A DNA stretch of 64,000 nt from Impatiens glandulifera (lineage: Eukaryota > Streptophyta > Magnoliopsida > Ericales > Balsaminaceae), in contig NC_061867.1 in the NCBI RefSeq assembly GCF_907164915.1, positions 32,299,751-32,363,750 on the forward strand. Reading direction: 5' to 3'. The stretch's first letter is position 1. Every line of letters begins with the position of its first letter. Below, one piece after another: positions 61,914 to 64,000 of this stretch. The notes beneath the pieces were generated by a model. The model was not told where the DNA came from. It ran no database searches and saw only the letters and a program-made list of their open reading frames with translations. A program made the translations under genes and the position numbers.

Positions 61914-63166
61914 TGTTAGGATCTAGATCACGGATGGAGGACCGGGTTCTAGTCGGTTTATTCTTTCTGACAACACTCAACGGTTGACGCTAATCCGGTT
62001 AGAGATTAACACCGGGTTTCAATACTACACAAACTGTCACAAACCCTTGAACCGAGTTCAAGTGCGGAAGTGGTTTGTTTCAGGTTGAAGCAACACACAC
62101 AGGATGAATAGAGATAGAGTTTGGAGAATATCGGTTTGGAGATTATGAGGTCGGTTTGAGAGTTAGTGAATCGGTTAGAGTGATGTAAGTCGGTTAGGAC
62201 AGTACGAGTCGGTTAGAAAGTTGAACTGGCAGAAAGTAAAGAACAAGACACAGGTTTTTATGAATGTTTAGAGATAACACTCATACGTCACCCCTTCTTC
62301 TCAAACTGCGAGAAGGATATTCACTAAGGAATACACAAACATAATACACGATCGAGACTTATTTACTGCTCGATAAACACTCTTACAATTCTCACAGAAA
62401 TTGTAATCACACTTCAAATGCACACTTAAGCTTTTAATCTTATAGAGAGATAAACACAACTTGTAACTTGGGTTGTTAGCTCTGAATTATCGTGACTTGT
62501 GAGTGTATTTACTCCTCTTCAGCTCCTTCTTTTAATAGGTGAAATGTGCCAACGGTCACATTTCTTCAACGGATACCTTCAGGGTAATCCTTGAATCTGA
62601 TTGGTTGAGCAAAGGCTCAACATTGCATTAATTGCAGTTTAAGCTTCCAAGGCATGGAGTAGACCGGCTCTGATTTGTCTTTTATTTAATATGTCAACTG
62701 TCGGTTGGCCAGTTGCACCTTTGACTTGTACCAAAATGGTAATTGTCTCTTCAGGCCATCTTGTACAGCCTTCAAAGTATCATCAGACTTGTATGGATAT
62801 GGCAATGTCACAGTCTGATCCTTTAATATCATCTTCCACAGATACTCAAAGTATTTATTTGCACCAATTTGTAGATTGTACTTAGTTTGATAATCTTGGC
62901 TTCTTTCTTTAAGTAGTCTCTTCGTCGGTTTTCGGTTGAATACTGCATTTCGGTTTAGGATGTCTACCGGTTGTTCACAGTTTCAGGTTAACCGGATAAC
63001 TTCCGGTTTGGGATACATCCTTTTCTTTTTCTTCTAATCGGTTTGATTCTTGATCGGTTAGATTCTTGACCGGTCAAATTCTTGACCGTTCTTGGTTCTT
63101 GACCGTCCTGCACAGGAAATTTGTTTTTGTTATGTTCTTATTTTAACCGGTCTAATTTATCTAACA
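61914..63166 (-). repeat. 5' LTR of S2
   Basis: TGTTAGGATCTAG...TTATCTAACA. The TATA region carries an extra A (CTTTTAATAGG near 62529-62539 against CTTTTATAGG in the 3' LTR), which would weaken the promoter of the genomic transcript. About 40 bases near 62700 present in the other LTR are missing. Confidence 0.93.
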
Positions 63167-63171
63167 GTTTT

Positions 63172-63339
63172 AATTAGTTATATTCATTTAAAGAATCAAC
63201 ATAATTTGAAGATTTCCTTTACAATTTACTCTGCCTACATCCAAAGGCAATCAAATACAACTGAGATATTAGTATATCATAAAATTCAATAATTAAAATT
63301 AAAGAAACTGATTTGCAGAAAAAAAAATGAGTCATTCTT
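63172..63339. other. Right flank of S2
   Basis: AT-rich, no feature seen. Together with 49600-49738 it is the original insertion target of S2. Confidence 0.4.
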
Positions 63340-63572
63340 ACGAAGTGTTTGATAAAATGCCGATAAAATTCACAGATTTATAAAGAGATCTAACAAAAAC
63401 CATATTTTCCTTTGGTTAGATTAGCGCAGGTTACCTATGTCGATGATCCTTAATTAACCTCTCATTGGTATTTTTAAACAAATTATAAAACATGTATTTT
63501 ACAAAAGAGCATAAAAAATAAATAAATGTTAGAAGGAAAGAATTAAAAGAATAACAACGTAAACAAAACTCA
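63340..63572 (+). pseudogene. Second DUF247 relic (fragment)
   Basis: Related at DNA level to 20790-21015 of the DUF247 pseudogene: TTTGATAAAATGCCGATAAA (FDKMPIKF) followed by a degenerate CTCTTTTTAAACAA-like stretch, TGTATTTTACAAAAG and ATAACAACGTAAACAAAACTC near the end. A stop follows FDKMPIKFTDL immediately. It covers only about 75 codons of the family. Both relics are on the plus strand, 42 kb apart. Confidence 0.75.
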
Positions 63573-63589
63573 CTACTATATATAGTTTA

Positions 63590-64000
63590 GGTGCCAAAAG
63601 TTGTGTTTAACATATTAGGATCACTAGAATCACTGCCACCAAAACACAAGAACACTTTGGAACTACCTCTCATATATCTTAATATCGATTTCACAACTTC
63701 TCAATGCTCTCTACAAAAATGTATGAAAACCGATTAACTAATTCAATAGAATAAACAATACCAGGCCGAGTACAAATCAATGCATACATCAAACTGTCGA
63801 CAAGATGAATATGAAACTAAAATAATTTTTTCTTCCTCTTTCTCAATCTTAGGTTATTGCTCAAAAGTAACATTGAAATGACTTGTAAGTGGAGAACAAA
63901 CCGTCTTGGCCTTACTCATGTTCAATTTGACAACAACTTTCTCAATGTAATCTTTTTAAGATAATCAAAGTTTCTTATTCTTTCTATCACAAGAAATATT
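63590..64000 (-). pseudogene. Copia pol fragment (end of reverse transcriptase to RNase H)
   Basis: Minus-strand translation gives PLTSHFNVTFEQ, SLMYALICTRPGIVYSIELVNRFSY and, after a 1-base shift, VKSILRYMRGSSKVFLCFGGSDSSD, the typical Copia segment between YVDD and RNase H. Frame broken by stops. It continues beyond the window. Different from S1/S2 by sequence; nearer the 35-39 kb element's type. Confidence 0.8.

Larger units (their letters stand above)
49739..63166 (-). mobile_element. S2: second 13.4-kb copy of the S1 Sirevirus-like family
   Basis: LTRs at 49739-50999 and 61914-63166, with an exact GTTTT target duplication at 49734-49738 and 63167-63171. The element reads right to left: 5' LTR, primer site, gag, pol, accessory ORFs A, B, C, two polypurine tracts and 3' LTR, the same order as S1. 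All coding parts except ORF A are broken. The similarity to S1 runs through coding and non-coding sequence, so both descend from one family; independent target duplications show two separate insertions. Confidence 0.95.

Overview
The window is nuclear DNA of a flowering plant, probably a dicot. It is AT-rich, with long TA microsatellites, plant-type LTR retrotransposons primed by initiator tRNA-Met, hAT- and CACTA-type DNA transposons, two type I (M-alpha) MADS-box genes and DUF247 relics. The species cannot be determined from the sequence. Most of the window is transposon-derived and host genes are sparse.

Layout. (1) 1-17000: an old minus-strand Copia element is split by a 13.5-kb plus-strand Copia element (S1, 780-14302). 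(2) 17265-19310: a deletion derivative of a hAT transposon with a perfect 8-bp target duplication. (3) 20056-21555: a decayed DUF247 gene. (4) 23004-25732: a possible non-coding CACTA-like element. (5) 27685-33183: a gag-only Copia element (S3) with a perfect AAATA duplication, whose LTRs carry a tRNA-like segment, a minisatellite and 71-bp tandem copies of their own start. (6) 35208-39400: a minus-strand Copia element that has lost its protease. (7) 40730-48077: two intact single-exon M-alpha MADS genes in tandem, about 6 kb apart, separated by a large TA microsatellite and a small CACTA-like element. (8) 49403-49599: a possible last exon of an unrecognised host gene. (9) 49739-63166: a second 13.4-kb copy (S2) of the S1 family on the minus strand, with perfect GTTTT duplications. 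(10) 63340-64000: a second DUF247 relic and a Copia pol fragment.

The most unusual system is the S1/S2 family. Both copies look like Sireviruses (Copia superfamily; long gag extension, duplicated polypurine tracts), and both carry about 5 kb of extra coding sequence between the end of pol and the 3' LTR. This holds three ORFs in the same order (here A, B, C). Their N-terminal domains are mutually similar, so the cassette appears to have grown by duplication. ORF C continues into a long coiled-coil tail with basic clusters. Each ORF has its own TATA box and leader, conserved in position between the copies, and the ORF C promoter has E2F-like sites in both. ORF A is open over 247 codons in both copies, while gag and pol are broken. 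This suggests an element that makes separate mRNAs for accessory proteins, besides the genomic transcript from its LTR.

Calls rest on reading translated motifs and repeats by eye. No database search or alignment program was used, so family assignments below domain level are inferences.
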